From contig NC_049997.1 in the NCBI RefSeq assembly GCF_000003815.2, positions 4,739,893 through 4,803,892 on the forward strand: 64,000 bases of DNA, given 5' to 3'. How positions within the stretch are numbered: position 1 is the stretch's first letter; each line of letters starts with the position of its first letter. This DNA comes from Branchiostoma floridae (Eukaryota > Chordata > Leptocardii > Amphioxiformes > Branchiostomatidae). The notes under the pieces are model-generated. The model searched no databases. It saw only the letters and a list, made by a program, of their open reading frames with translations, and was not told where the DNA came from. A program made the translations under genes and the position numbers. Of this stretch, positions 1 to 10,280 are shown piece after piece.

Positions 1-174
1 ACCGTATGTCAGCTTGTAAGGGTATTGTCCGGTAGCATGCGCTTCGAAGGAAATATGGTAGGGGGCGAAAATAACTACACATATACACCTACCAAGGTTT
101 TCTGCGTTATGTTTGTTGCTCATCTTTGTTTTAGATGTTTGGGTGAAGAAATTTCTCCGCCACCCGTTTTTTTT

Positions 175-745
175 TGCATTTTGCGACTTGCAGTCGCAAA
201 ATGCCTTCTGGCCAGTGTAATCGCCGTTGTGATGTTGAGATGAACGGACCTGTTCAATCCATGCCAAACATTTGTATACCTGTTAAAACAGGCATTTCTT
301 CAACATGTTCGCACTAGCGCAGTGGTAAAGTTTACGAATTCTAAACCAATGCACCCGGTTCGAATCCGGGGAGGTAGATTTTTTCCAACTTTTTTTTCTT
401 CTTTTTTACATCCATTAAAATACTAATTTTTACATCCATTTGGCCACACCAATTTATTTCTTTGGTTAACGGATTCGCCGCTTCGTTTTTTTGCCGAATA
501 GAAATAAAAATTAAAAAAAAAAACTTAAAAATGCCCCGCAACAGAGCTCACTCAAAAACAGGCAATGTGTAGTGAAATTTGCTGCAGTTCACGCAAATTT
601 TAACAGGTGGCGTCTAGATCTGCTGCAGTTCAGGCACATATGTGAATCTCTCCATGCGTTCTATTTATATGACATTCTAATAACTAGAAAAAAACGTTCA
701 CACACGCAAACATTGGCAAAATGCCAGCTTTTTTAAAAGCACTTG
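175..745. mobile_element. Left-arm-only insertion with hairpin end
   Basis: The right arm runs directly from the sequence matching about 1-174 to that matching about 746 onward (near 48120), so these roughly 570 bases are an insertion in the left arm or a deletion in the right. It starts with a perfect 13-bp hairpin (gcattttgcgact, then tgc, then its reverse complement) at about 176-204 and carries a tRNA-like Pol III unit. The element class is not clear: the hairpin recalls a Helitron end, but no CTRR end was seen. Confidence 0.5.
308..384 (+). repeat. tRNA-derived Pol III unit (SINE head or tRNA pseudogene)
   Basis: An A box (TAGCGCAGTGG, 315-325) and a B box (GGTTCGAATCC, 357-367) are well formed. 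The T arm pairs perfectly (CCCGG 354-358 with CCGGG 366-370), and a run of six T at 379-384 would end Pol III transcription. The 5' and 3' acceptor strands do not pair and no good anticodon stem is visible, so this is a SINE head or tRNA pseudogene, not a working tRNA. Confidence 0.6.
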
Positions 746-999
746 TTTATTGGGTTATGACAAAATAAATAAAAAGAAAGAAGACTAGACAAGAGGGAGG
801 TTTTTTTTTCACTGTTTTCATTTTTCTTCAACATTTCAAAGAACATACAAGAGAAGAAGGAAAGCAAAAGGGATGTGTGAAGCTACCGACTACATGCTTC
901 TTTTATCGAAATATACTGATGTCATCCTTCTACGCAGGGACATACATCAGCGAAACCGCCTGTCTGGATGTATCTTTTTAGAGCAATTTGTCCGCGCGT

Positions 1000-1268
1000 G
1001 CACAATTGCACCATCCTTTTGAAAGGAAATAACTCGGGAAGGGGTTGACGGATCATCGTGATTTTTTATATGTAGATAACTTCGGAGATGCTTTCCATAA
1101 ATTAGGGATATCAATGCAACCCAGGAGCTAGTTTGCATAATAAATGAGCACAGTTTATTAAGCCACAGTATTTCTCCAGTATGTAATTAGAAAAGAAGGA
1201 AAGATCGATAGACATCAATTATTCAAATCGTTACTTAATTCACTTAATTATGAGAGATTGTTATTATA
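1000..1268. repeat. Interspersed repeat family copy
   Basis: This contains a sequence block (ccgtcaaccccttcccgag near 1035-1055, read on the minus strand) that recurs with variation near 29875, 33730, 47810 and 48610. It is a dispersed noncoding family in this locus. The copy near 47810 is the right-arm partner of this one; the others are independent copies. Ends were not resolved. Confidence 0.5.
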
Positions 1269-1952
1269 GAGTTAATTCCAAGCCACCGAGATGGTTTTGA
1301 AATAATATTTGTAATAAGTTTGAACTATTTTGAGTAAAAGAACATTTCAGTCACTAAATTTCGAAACTGTTCAAACATTTTAAAATGAAAGTTTAAACAT
1401 GTTTGAACCTTTTTATATTTGTTGGAACATTTGGGAAAGCAATGATATAATTATCTCTTTATTTAGAACAATTTTCAAACATCTATGTGTTTTTGCTATT
1501 GTTCCAACATGTTCCAACATTTTGTGTCATTTTTTCCCTCCATAAAAACTTTTATTGACCCCATAAACAAAGCTGCTAAGCTTGGTCCTTTGTTTGGCTC
1601 TTGGAAAGGTGGCAGACAGACATAATTTCCTGCACTTGGCAGGGATGTGTGAATTGCCCTCTTCCCAGCCCACTGCTCCACTGACCCAGTTTCATCATAT
1701 TGTTTCCATGTTCGAACATGTGATTACAAATGATGCATCTATATTGGAACAGTTTAGAAACTAACAGAAATAATGTATTTGATGTTAGAAACGTTTCTAA
1801 CATGTTTGAATACTATATGAATATTTAGAACGTCACATAGATGTTATAAATAGTTCTAAACAGTTACTTATCACAGTTAGATTGTTACAAAGATTTCCAA
1901 AATGTTAGAACAAAAGGCAAGAAACACCATCTCGGTAATATGGAATCGACTC
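1269..1952. mobile_element. TA-flanked nonautonomous DNA transposon, copy 1
   Basis: The ends are inverted: GAGTTAATTCC at 1269 and GGAATCGACTC ending at 1952, flanked by TA at 1267-1268 and 1953-1954. The right arm has the empty site (about 47567) with a single TA. It is 684 bp with no transposase-like reading frame. The TA duplication suggests mobilisation by a Tc1/mariner-type transposase. A second copy lies at 12910-13637. Confidence 0.85.
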
Positions 1953-3242
1953 TAGTGTTAAGTGATGAAAAGTTCATTCTTCCAACATTTGGTAGCAACA
2001 TGTACGTTAAGTTGAACATGCGGACGTAAGTCACGCAAATTGGGGTCTCATTTATATAATTCATGAGAAAATGCTACAATAGCTTTCTTTGCTAAAACTT
2101 TCATACTTTGAACAAATTGTTATTCAGGTAGAGGAAACCAACTGACATTTTTCATGCAAATGAGTACCTCATTTGTATAATTGATGAGAAAAATTTATGA
2201 TTATAGTCACTCGTCACACAAGAGATCGCCTTTCGTGTTAACAGCAATGCCCTACAAACATCCATCGCGTAAAACAATCTTCATACATACATACAGCCAG
2301 GCGAAAGGATAGAACACAAATACAACACACCTACAGCAACAATAATTAATACTTATAAACAATAAAACCGTCACCATGGCAATAGCTTTTAATGCCACGC
2401 TTATTGTTGTTATACTTTTTAATTCAAGTTAAATTAAACCTAAAAGCAACCAATTGAATTGGTGTGAGATTATTATGAGTAACATGCTCTCCTTTCAAAA
2501 GCTGAGGGAATTTTGCTTTACAACACACTAATCAAATCAAAACAAAGTAATCAGTTCTTTATTTGCAACTACTAAGTTAACTGTTCATTACGTACTCTTC
2601 AAGAAGGAAAGAAGGGGGATTGATTGAAATGCTCACTATACTATGCTAAATGTTCCACAGAGCCAAGTTCCCACCCGAATTACAAGTCAGTTTCAAATTT
2701 CAAACTTTGTTATAACGGAATCAGCATATGGCCGTATCAGTTGTATGAAAAATTAACAAAAGAGATACATAACAAGACGCTACCATTTGCTAAATTTAGT
2801 ACTCCTAATCCCTACCAGAGTGTCAAGTAAGGTCACTGCCTGTTATTCTCGATTACTTCATCGGCCATTTTGGCGTTTTGTACTGTAACGGTCGGTGTTT
2901 CGCTCAAAGGCCACGTTATGCCTGTAAAGCAATTTACGAAAGCAATTTACGCAACTTTCTTCACTTCACTCAGGTGTAAACGTGTGCCTAGCTTTGGAAA
3001 GGGACGTCCCTCGGATGGTTTACAACAATTTTAGAAAGCAGGCGCTATATCATTAGATACAATCAGTATTTCGAATTGGAACTCCCATCACCATGTGTTC
3101 TTGAAGTGCTATACATTGTCGCTGATGAAATTGTGCAACAAAAATTAGTCATTTACTAAAGCGTTTGTGTTTTTATCCTGACCACAACAAAACATGATTT
3201 TGACTCATTCGGCTAAGCCAAAGCCAGTTTAGTTTGTACATC
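1953..3242. other. Intergenic DNA and lectin 3' flank, no further gene seen
   Basis: No coding exon was recognised. A minus-strand AATAAA (written TTTATT, 2558-2563) is a candidate poly(A) signal about 680 bases past the lectin stop; its right-arm partner is at 46968-46973. Around 2920-3020 lies a diverged piece of the SINE body also seen at 51266-51442, with a partner at about 46518-46600. The rest is AT-rich. Confidence 0.5.
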
Positions 3243-5014
3243 TCAAGCACAGGCCATCCAGTGGACACTGGCAGAGTACAGCAACGAATCTTCCCACGTG
3301 CCGAGTGCCACCATGAGGCTTGTCTTGGTGGCGCTTAACACTCGGGCTTTGACGCGGATGTTAGTATTAAGGACGTGGTCCACATGCGCCAAGCCGATGG
3401 TCACCATGGGGATTGTGCGGAAGGCCCTACTAAACGTGGCTTCCAGGTGTAGGAATCGGAGTCCAGTTGCCGAGCCGGTACTGAACACACCATCATATGG
3501 TGTTTCCATCAAACCAGACTCACCTGAAGCAACAACAACAATAACACAAACAATGAAACCTACACTAATCATGTGCTTGCAAAGACAGCAAGATTTGCTC
3601 CCCTTATTGTTATGACTCACCTATGCAATTACGACGAACGGCCATACGATTATTACTCACTGCTAAGGCTAACGTTACATTTCCAAACCGGGGCCCGGAC
3701 AGACTGTTTGTGGAAATGAAAAATAGAAATGAATACGTGAAAATATACACAAATAATGCCCATGACTATTACGTCTTGTGTACTTTGGTGTCTTTTATAT
3801 CATAGTTTTCGTTCTTTAACCCTATTCAGACCGGGCTTTTTTGGTCATCCCTGGACCGGGGGGGGGCTTTTGAGGCCCTCCACTTCTAAGTCCTATAACT
3901 CTAAAACGACGTGTCGTAGGGCAACCAAATTTTCAGGACATGATTTCGACATAATATCTGACAAGTATTTTACGTTTGACGTTACGTTGACGTAAGATGA
4001 CGTAATTATGACGTCATCAATTTGATTACATTGGCCAAACCCATGAAAAATGGGTATTCTCAGAAAACTTCAAGTTATGCTACAAAAATGTAACAACAAG
4101 AGCAGATAACAGAATAATAATGTTTGTTACGACTTGCGTTGCCAATATCAACATCAATGACGTCAATATGACGTCATAAAATGACGTCATGCACATCTAA
4201 GATACGAGTTGGGCTCCGCCATATTATATCCACCACCTTGAATTTTTAAAAATACTTTTTTTGCAACAAATAATCACAAAGGGCAATGGAAATAGACTAA
4301 ATTCATTCATTTAGATGGTTTTTGATTAAAAAATACCAGGTAGTTGCAACTTTTAAGGGATAATTTGCTTGTTTTTCATGATCTGGCCATTCCGTCCGCC
4401 ATCTTGGATTTTGGGCTGATGACGTCATCAAATTAGCATAATTTATGCATATATGATTATGAAAGATATGCTGAATAATATAAGATTTTATTTATGTAAC
4501 AAAATCACAGTAATATAGCAAATAAATTTGAAAAATACATTGTTAGAACCAAAAATAGTGATTTTTGGCAAAACTGCCTGTCAACAAACGGTTGCCATGG
4601 CAACAAGAAAAAATGGAAAATTTGTCAAACTTCGTAGAATTGTTGCCAACAATATTTTAGGAAAACTCACTAAATTTGGTGGCTCTAGCGTAAGCCGTTC
4701 TGGCATTATAGGACATCGAAGTTAGCGCGGGCCTCAAAAGCCCCCCCCCCGGTCTGAATAGGGTTAAAGCTGCCCGACCGGGTCCCAATTGGGAAATGTG
4801 ACGTAGGCAAAAACAATTATCTGCTCTCTTTATGTCTTACATCATCTCTCTCTCTCTCTCTCTGTCTGTCTCTCTCTGTCTCTTTGTCTCTCTCTCTCTT
4901 TGTCTCTCTCTCTCTCTGTTTGTCTCTCTCTGTCTCTATCTCTCTGTCTCTCTCTCTCTCACTGTCTCTCTCTGTCTCTCTTTCTCTCTCTCTCTGTCTG
5001 TCTCTCTGTCTCTG

Positions 5015-5064
<50 letters not shown>

Positions 5065-7197
5065 CCGGTGAGTCCCGCGAGGGGTATTGCCCAGTATTAC
5101 GTAGATGTAGATGTCTCTCTGTCTCTCTTTCTCTCTCTCTCTCTTTCTCTCTCGCTCACTCTCTCTCGCTCGCTCGCCCGCTCCAGACAACAACTTCTCC
5201 ACCCATTGACCACCAGTTCAATTCCCAATACTTCATTTTATACGCCTCCTTTAATGATTTTAATCATCATCACTACTTACAGCGTTCGATGTACTCCCGC
5301 TGTTCCATGCCTTCCAGAGAGCCGTGAAGGGCGCTAATGGTCGAGTTGAGCTCGCCTTGGCCCGCCTGGAGTTTTGCGATTTGGCTTTGGAAAGGCTACA
5401 TTGGCACAACCCATAATATTGAATGAATGAATGACCTTAATTGTACATTTGTGCTCAAACAAGCTAAGTACAGATCGTAGCGCTAGTGATAAGGTACAAT
5501 TTTGACAAAACGGTATCTTATCATCTCTACATATGCTAATACATTCTAGTATGTACAAGTTCAACTTCTTCTCGCTTCTTAAAACAGTTATAAACATACG
5601 GACAGATGGAATCAATAATGTCTGGTTTATCTAGTTGCACGAGAAATATGAATTTTTCCGTGGTATTCAAGTATCAGAAATTAGGATGCACTAAGCTATG
5701 GGACTGACTGACTAACTGACCACATATACGTGTGTGTGTGGGGGGGGGGGTAGTCTTTTTAGTAAGCCACGCTCACACACAATGTGCGATTTTCAGCGAG
5801 GGGCCTACGACGGTTCTACAACTGTCCGAAGAGTTCCCCTACTACTTGTTTTAAACTTGTAAATCTGTCGTGCGACGTACACGGACAAAATTACCTGCAT
5901 GTGTATGCAGTTTGCAGGTTTGACCAACATTGTGCCAAGTGCTACCTGCCTGTAAAGCGATTGGTTTCGCCAAAGACTTAAAAATGGATTTAATCGATAC
6001 AAAAATAGAAGCATGTGCGTTATTCTAAAGCTAAGGGCACAACCCGCCGTACGTACAAATACGTGCTGTCTACGTGCCAAAACGTGGGCAATCTTTTGGG
6101 ATACGAAAGTGGTAAGTACCGCCTCCGTACGAACTCGTAGGGAATCCGACGGATTTTGGAGCACGCAGAGACGCCGTAGAACTTTACGTGCAGGCAAAAC
6201 TCTGTGTGCCATCGGGCTGCGGATTCGACCCACCTACGTGCTAGTACGGGCGACGCGCCTGCCCTGTACAGCCTGAACGTTTTTAGATATACGTGGCGGA
6301 CGTGGCCTCCCATGAAAACGTACGGACAAATTGCACGTACGGCGGGTTGTGCCCTTAGGTTAAAGGACAGTTATACCGGCTCTAGGCCCCAATGAAACGG
6401 CTAATAAAATACATGTACAAATACTAACTAAAACTGACCTTCATTCTGGACAGTAGTTCATTGATGCCTTCAAATCTACCCCGGATGGTCTTCATCTCAG
6501 TGTGCAACTGTGTCACCCATCCTGTCAAGCGGAGATGTACTCTTTAATTTTTTTACAGTAAACTATTCCCGTAAATATTTCTACAAATTGGAATCTAAAT
6601 ACTTCTTTCTTGGGAACACTGAATAATTTGACATATCTTAAAGCTTTATAAACAATACGTCTAATGTGATTGTGCCAAGACATACTGAAGCTAACAACAA
6701 CCCCGATATGCATATGACTAGAAAATGATAGATTTTCTGAGAAAAAGAGGGGAATGGATCGGGCGGATTCTTTTGGACCTTCTCTTTAGTTTAAGCAGGG
6801 TTTAATTCCATTAGCCTCTTGGTACACCAATATTGATTTTTTTCCAGGTCCCATATAAGTTGAAACACGACATCGACGGATTGTCAATGACTTAAAGCAG
6901 TGCACTGTCGTCAGCGAAAAGAAAAGGGACGTTTAGTTACTATTAGAAGTTACTACTACAATTATTATGCACTGTAAAATACTCCAAAAAGGGTTAATCT
7001 ATCTATTTATAGACAACTATACAAACTGTTGCAGTGAAGCGTCATTCCTTACCGTTTATCTTTTGGACGGATTCCTTGAGAGAGTTGATATCCGACTGGA
7101 GGTTAGAGTTGCTGTTGATGCCTATGGGCGCTGTGTTGATGCCTTTGGGCGTCACCATCAACAGGAACAGTACAAGGGACGGTGACAACAGCGGCAT
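3243..7197 (-). CDS. Secreted H-type lectin with coiled-coil stalk, left copy
   Basis: Four exons: 7197-7053, 6521-6439, 5395-5281 and 3523-3243. All have GT-AG junctions, and the phases (1, 0, 1) join into one 207-residue frame. Residues 1-22 form a hydrophobic signal peptide (MPLLSPSLVLFLLMV...). Residues about 50-114 are a heptad-like helical stalk (…LHTEMKTIRGRFEGINELL…) ending in a Cys whose codon is split by intron 3. The last exon fits the H-type lectin domain: F..AF...P.V..GL..VD......R.KAR....TK.....GTW.DS..YSASV.W. This family (snail agglutinin, discoidin C-terminus) binds sugars, often GalNAc, as trimers; the specificity here is unknown. The ATG is preferred because it begins the signal peptide directly before a spliced frame. 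Intron 2 carries a 328-bp MITE, and intron 3 a CT repeat and a left-only TTAA element. Confidence 0.85.
3820..4763. mobile_element. piggyBac-type nonautonomous element (TTAA target) in lectin intron 3
   Basis: The terminal inverted repeats are CCCTATTCAGACCGGG at 3820 and CCCGGTCTGAATAGGG ending at 4763, each flanked by TTAA (3816-3819, 4764-4767). The right-arm lectin intron has one TTAA and no element, so the insertion is precisely defined. It is 944 bp, rich in tgacgtcat-like words, with no transposase frame. TTAA duplication and CCC ends are typical of piggyBac-mobilised MITEs. Confidence 0.88.
4844..5178 (+). repeat. CT/CTGT microsatellite (two blocks)
   Basis: A long impure (tc)n and tctg array spans 4844-5068, with a second block at about 5113-5178. 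It sits in lectin intron 3; the partner in the right arm, written as GA repeats, is 45418-45603 and is shorter. Long Ser/Leu reading frames across it are repeat artefacts. Confidence 0.9.
6031..6358. mobile_element. 328-bp MITE with long inverted ends, lectin intron 2 (left)
   Basis: It begins CTAAGGGCACAACCCGCCGT and ends with the reverse complement of nearly the same sequence (ACGGCGGGTTGTGCCCTTAG). The interior is rich in cacgta/cgtacg words, so reading frames appear on both strands. The same insertion is at 44238-44565 in the other lectin copy, so it predates the split of the arms. A separate copy is at 8557-8884 and a fragment at 23152-23215. The target duplication is unclear. Confidence 0.8.
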
Positions 7198-7199
7198 GT

Positions 7200-7335
7200 T
7201 GGCTCCTCTATGGTCCTGCTAGTGCTCCAATCCCTTTATGAGTTAGAAGGTCCTGGGTTCGGTTCCCGTTTTTGGTTCCATACAGTATATAGTAGAGTGG
7301 ACTCATCCCTCAGCTAACCGCACCGCAGTCAGCCC
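7200..7335 (+). repeat. tRNA-like B-box repeat near the lectin start
   Basis: A GGTTCGGTTCC box lies near 7257-7267, preceded by a T-stem-like 'cctgg' and followed by 'cagtatatagtagagtgg'. It lies directly upstream of the lectin ATG on both arms (partner about 43250-43385). It is probably a SINE fragment. It may form part of the lectin 5' region; no clear core promoter for the lectin was seen. Confidence 0.4.
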
Positions 7336-7389
7336 TCAGTAAGACATCTGGAGCCGCAAGTTTCTGAACCTTTATCCAGCCTGTAGGTC

Positions 7390-7426
7390 AAACCGGTTTC
7401 GTTGCGTACAACTTCTTCAGTGGCTA
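7390..7426 (-). ncRNA. Hammerhead-like fold (left copy)
   Basis: Read on the minus strand, this is GCCA, CTGAAGA, A, GTTG-TACG-CAAC, GAAA, CCGG, TTTGAC. The CTGANGA and GAAA core blocks of a hammerhead ribozyme flank a 4-bp stem. The closing stem I is weaker than in the right copy (43146-43183) because of one mismatch. One extra A lies between the core and stem II, so activity is doubtful. Confidence 0.35.
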
Positions 7427-7460
7427 GAGGCTAAATGACACAAGTTCGTGAAGCTCGCAC

Positions 7461-7660
7461 TTATATGCCTTTCCAGTGCATAATGCCCTGGTATCTATCC
7501 AGTGCATATCGCCCTAGTGCATGGTGCCCTACGTATACAGGGCTTTTCGTTATGTATGACCTTACTTGACTTATATACCTTTTCATTGCATAGTACTCTG
7601 GTAACTATCCAGTGCATATCGCCCTAGTGCATGCTGAACTACGTATACAGGGCTTTTCTT
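7461..7660 (-). repeat. Tandem ~110-bp promoter-like repeats (left)
   Basis: Two direct repeats each contain a 'tatataagt'-like TATA word on the minus strand, 'atgcactggatag' and 'cctagtgcatggtgccctacg'-type words. The array ends just before the hammerhead-like fold, in the orientation expected of a promoter feeding it. The partner on the right arm is 42913-43115. Confidence 0.55.
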
Positions 7661-7733
7661 ACTTGACCTCTTGTAGTGTGACTTCATCCATTGTTTTAGA
7701 ACAGTTACGTATGTCACAGAGGTTCCCTTTACA

Positions 7734-7985
7734 CTATCGAGAATAAAGAAAAACAGCCTTCTTCAGTATGTTGCCCCCTCCTTTTTGCTGTCTCATTGCT
7801 CTGGCTTGTAGCTCTGGCTTGTAGCTCTGGCTTCTCAGCATCTTGTAGGGCTTAAACAACACGTAGACGACGTTCCTGGGACTCTCTTTTCTCGATGGTG
7901 CGGTTGACGGTGGTGTCTTGGTTCCCTGTGTGGTTCGTCTTGGTGTCTTCCTTGTGTCTGATGTGGCGGCAGTGTTGTAGTCCAT
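7734..7985 (-). pseudogene. Basic low-complexity reading frame, retroelement-like remnant
   Basis: An 83-codon frame (MDYNTAATSDTRKTPRRTTQG...) rich in Thr, Arg and Lys. The right-arm partner at 42600-42779 aligns but stops earlier (…SYKPEQ). It lies upstream, on the same strand, of the TATA-containing tandem repeats and hammerhead-like fold, so it could be the tail of a retroelement protein. I do not recognise the family. Confidence 0.3.
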
Positions 7986-8556
7986 TGCGCGTCTCTGTAG
8001 AGGGCTTGACTTGCTTCTGCCTTCTTTGTCTTTATTTTAAGCACCAACTTCATTTTGTTGAGGGCTCAGGCACTGAAAGTAAAGGGGTTACTTTCTTGGG
8101 TGCAAGTGCAGGTGGTCTGTGGGACTGGTTGGAGGCTTTTGGCTCCTCGGTGGGCAGGGGCGCCGCTCCCTGACTGCCGTGTTGTTGTGTGGCGGTGAGT
8201 ACCGAGGTCAGGGTTAACACTATATTGGGTTCCACCAAAAACACATGATGTTTCATTTCCGTGCTTTATAGACATTTTAAGCAAGTGCCCCAAAAGGGAT
8301 TATTTCCTCAAACTCCGCTAAACAAGATACAGAGCACTATCCGAGTCTGTTTCCGTGTGGTTTTTGTAGGTTTTGCTTTAAGTCTAGTACACCGTAAAAG
8401 CTACTAATTAAATTGGTGTGAGGTTACACCGCGTGACGTGTTCTTCCTTTCAAAGCTGTGGGAATTTTGTTTTTATGTAACAAAAATTAAATCAAAACAA
8501 ATCCTACCCCTGACTCGTGTATAGCGGGTACGTCATGACCGAACATGCCCCTAAAG

Positions 8557-8884
8557 CTAAGGGCACAACCCGACGTACATGCAATTTGTGCGTACGTTTT
8601 TCTGGGAGGCCACGTCCGCCACGTATTTCTGGAAACGCCCAGGCTGTACAGGGCAGGCGCGTCGCCCGTATTGGTACGCACGGGGGGCAAATCCGCAGCT
8701 TGATGGCACGCAAAGTTTTGCCTGCACGTAAAGTTCTACGGCGTGTCTGCGTGCTCCAAAATCCGTCGGATTCCTTACGAGTTCGTACGGAGGCGGTACT
8801 TACCACTTGCAGATCCCAAAAGATTGCCCACGTTTTGTCACGTAGACAGCACGTATTTGCACGTACAGCGGGTTGTGCCCTTAG
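8557..8884. mobile_element. 328-bp MITE, left-only copy
   Basis: Same family and same length as 6031-6358, with inverted ends CTAAGGGCACAACCCG and its complement. The flanks are themselves inverted (acatgcc… on one side, …ggcatgt on the other), so the true ends may lie about 14 bases further out. Absent from the right arm. Confidence 0.8.
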
Positions 8885-8899
8885 CTAAAGGCATGTCAC

Positions 8900-9027
8900 T
8901 GCCACAAAGGCCTGCTACTGCCACTAGCTGCAGCTAGGTACCCAAGGGCATAAGATCGGTGACACGGCAGTCAAATTCGACCTCAGGACCGCTTGGGGCT
9001 GAGCCCAACGCGCTGTCGAATGCGCCA
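8900..9027 (-). repeat. tRNA-derived SINE fragment
   Basis: On the minus strand it starts 'gcgcattcgacagcgcgttgg' and runs to '…ggtcgaatttgac' followed by 'accgatcttatgcccttgggtacctagc'. The body words match the SINE at 51266-51442. Confidence 0.6.
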
Positions 9028-9153
9028 TGCAAACGGAAGTATATATGGCATGCACATATATATATATATATATATATATCTGCATCTGCATAGGATACCC
9101 CCAAATGACCCCGCGAGGGGCAAAAGTAGGGGGGGGAGCTGAGGCTCCCGGGT

Positions 9154-9189
<36 letters not shown>

Positions 9190-9584
9190 TGGTACAGGAT
9201 CAGCCGAAATGCAGGAGATCTAGAGAGAGGGAGAGAAAGAGAGCTACACAGACAGATCTTGATAGACAGAGGGACACACACGCGCACACACACACACTCA
9301 CAGAGAAGGTTTTCTGAACGTGTCAATATGATTGAAGTCAACTTATAAGGTCAAATAATAATTCCAAATGTAAATTATCAGTTTAGTTAATTTAAAATTA
9401 TGAAAACACATTAAATCCTTTTTTAAAGTTTTTTCGAAGTTCAAACAAAAATGCCACTGTCCTTCGTTTTGCCAACACCACCTACAAAACCAAACGACCT
9501 AATACCTTCGCCAAATGATTTAAACTTTTACAAACGATATATCAATTGTGTGTTGTTATTTATGCCAATAAGGTTCTTACTTAC

Positions 9585-9905
9585 ATAAACTATGATAGTT
9601 GACCATCTCCTCCACCAAAATTACAAACTTTCACAATCTAGTTTGTATTCTAATAATAATCTACCACTCAAAAGCCATTATTACATCTTGTCAAGAAGTA
9701 GAGATATCAGCCCAAAAGTTCCGCTGCAGTACTGTAACAAGCCGCTGTAAAGGAGGCCCAAGTTCTAATCGTTTCCAGGTCAGATACCAAATACCAAAGC
9801 AAGCCATCCGAGGTGCTCTCGAGTTATGCTGGTCTTCTATACACAACCACACATACTCACATACAGGGGTTACCCAAAATATAACCTTCTTGGCGAAGGT
9901 AGAAA
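9585..9905. repeat. Dispersed repeat ending in ACCTTCTTGGCGAAGGT
   Basis: The terminal palindromic word lies at 9884-9900, right beside the P450 stop codon. Internal blocks ('gaggtgctctcgagttatgctggtcttct', split across 9810-9840) recur near 30950, 41340 and 48880. The right-arm partner starts at about 41284. A dispersed noncoding family whose hairpin end is consistent across copies. Confidence 0.6.
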
Positions 9906-10036
9906 CTAACGCGGTATCGCACTGAACTGGAACGGATGCGGAGTCAAAGTCGGACCGAAAACGCCGTCAGTGTTTGGACGAGAAGCTCCTTCTGGCGTTT
10001 TGAATGTGAACGACTCACTTAGGCACCCTCGTCGGC
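9906..10036 (-). pseudogene. Orphan last exon of a CYP2-like P450, internally deleted (left)
   Basis: A clean acceptor (tttccag) at 10037 opens a frame reading RRGCLSESFTFKTPEG... to …FSAIPR and a stop. RRGCLxE carries the cysteine that ligates haem in P450s. Compared with 41098-41279, 16 codons after RRGCL are missing (the following helix) and one more codon is lost near the end. Both losses keep frame. No other P450 exons were found upstream, so this is a gene relic. Confidence 0.75.
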
Positions 10037-10280
10037 CTGGAAACAACAAATACCCAGTTGTGAGATCACTCACTTTTGGAATAGCTGTTTATTTGTTTTG
10101 CGTACCCGGTCAGCCTCCTTTTGGCTCAACACATCACGTTTGTACGTAAGTACAAGACAATTTCGGGGCAGATTTATTTGATCCACTCACACTAGGAAAG
10201 ACCCTTACGCTTTTTTATAAGTGATGTTGGTTCTTAAAAGTGCTCGCAGTGTGGTTCTCCTCAAACACAGGACCTCTATA

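Larger units (their letters stand above)
8525..9165. mobile_element. Left-only composite insertion (MITE plus SINE plus AT repeat)
   Basis: The right arm has a simple CT tract where the left has about 640 extra bases. Inside are a full 328-bp MITE (8557-8884), a minus-strand tRNA-derived SINE piece (about 8900-9027) and (AT)n tracts (9055-9080, 9153-9172). Confidence 0.6.

Noticed and set aside
308-384. Functional tRNA gene
   Set aside because: A and B boxes and the T arm are good, but the acceptor strands do not pair and no anticodon arm forms.
2624-2830. 68-codon frame open in both arms (partner 46701-46907)
   Set aside because: Antisense to the lectin 3' region, no recognisable domain, no splice signals; openness in two near-identical copies is not independent evidence.
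4832-5337. Long Ser/Leu-rich reading frames
   Set aside because: They come entirely from the CT microsatellite, which is open in several frames at once.
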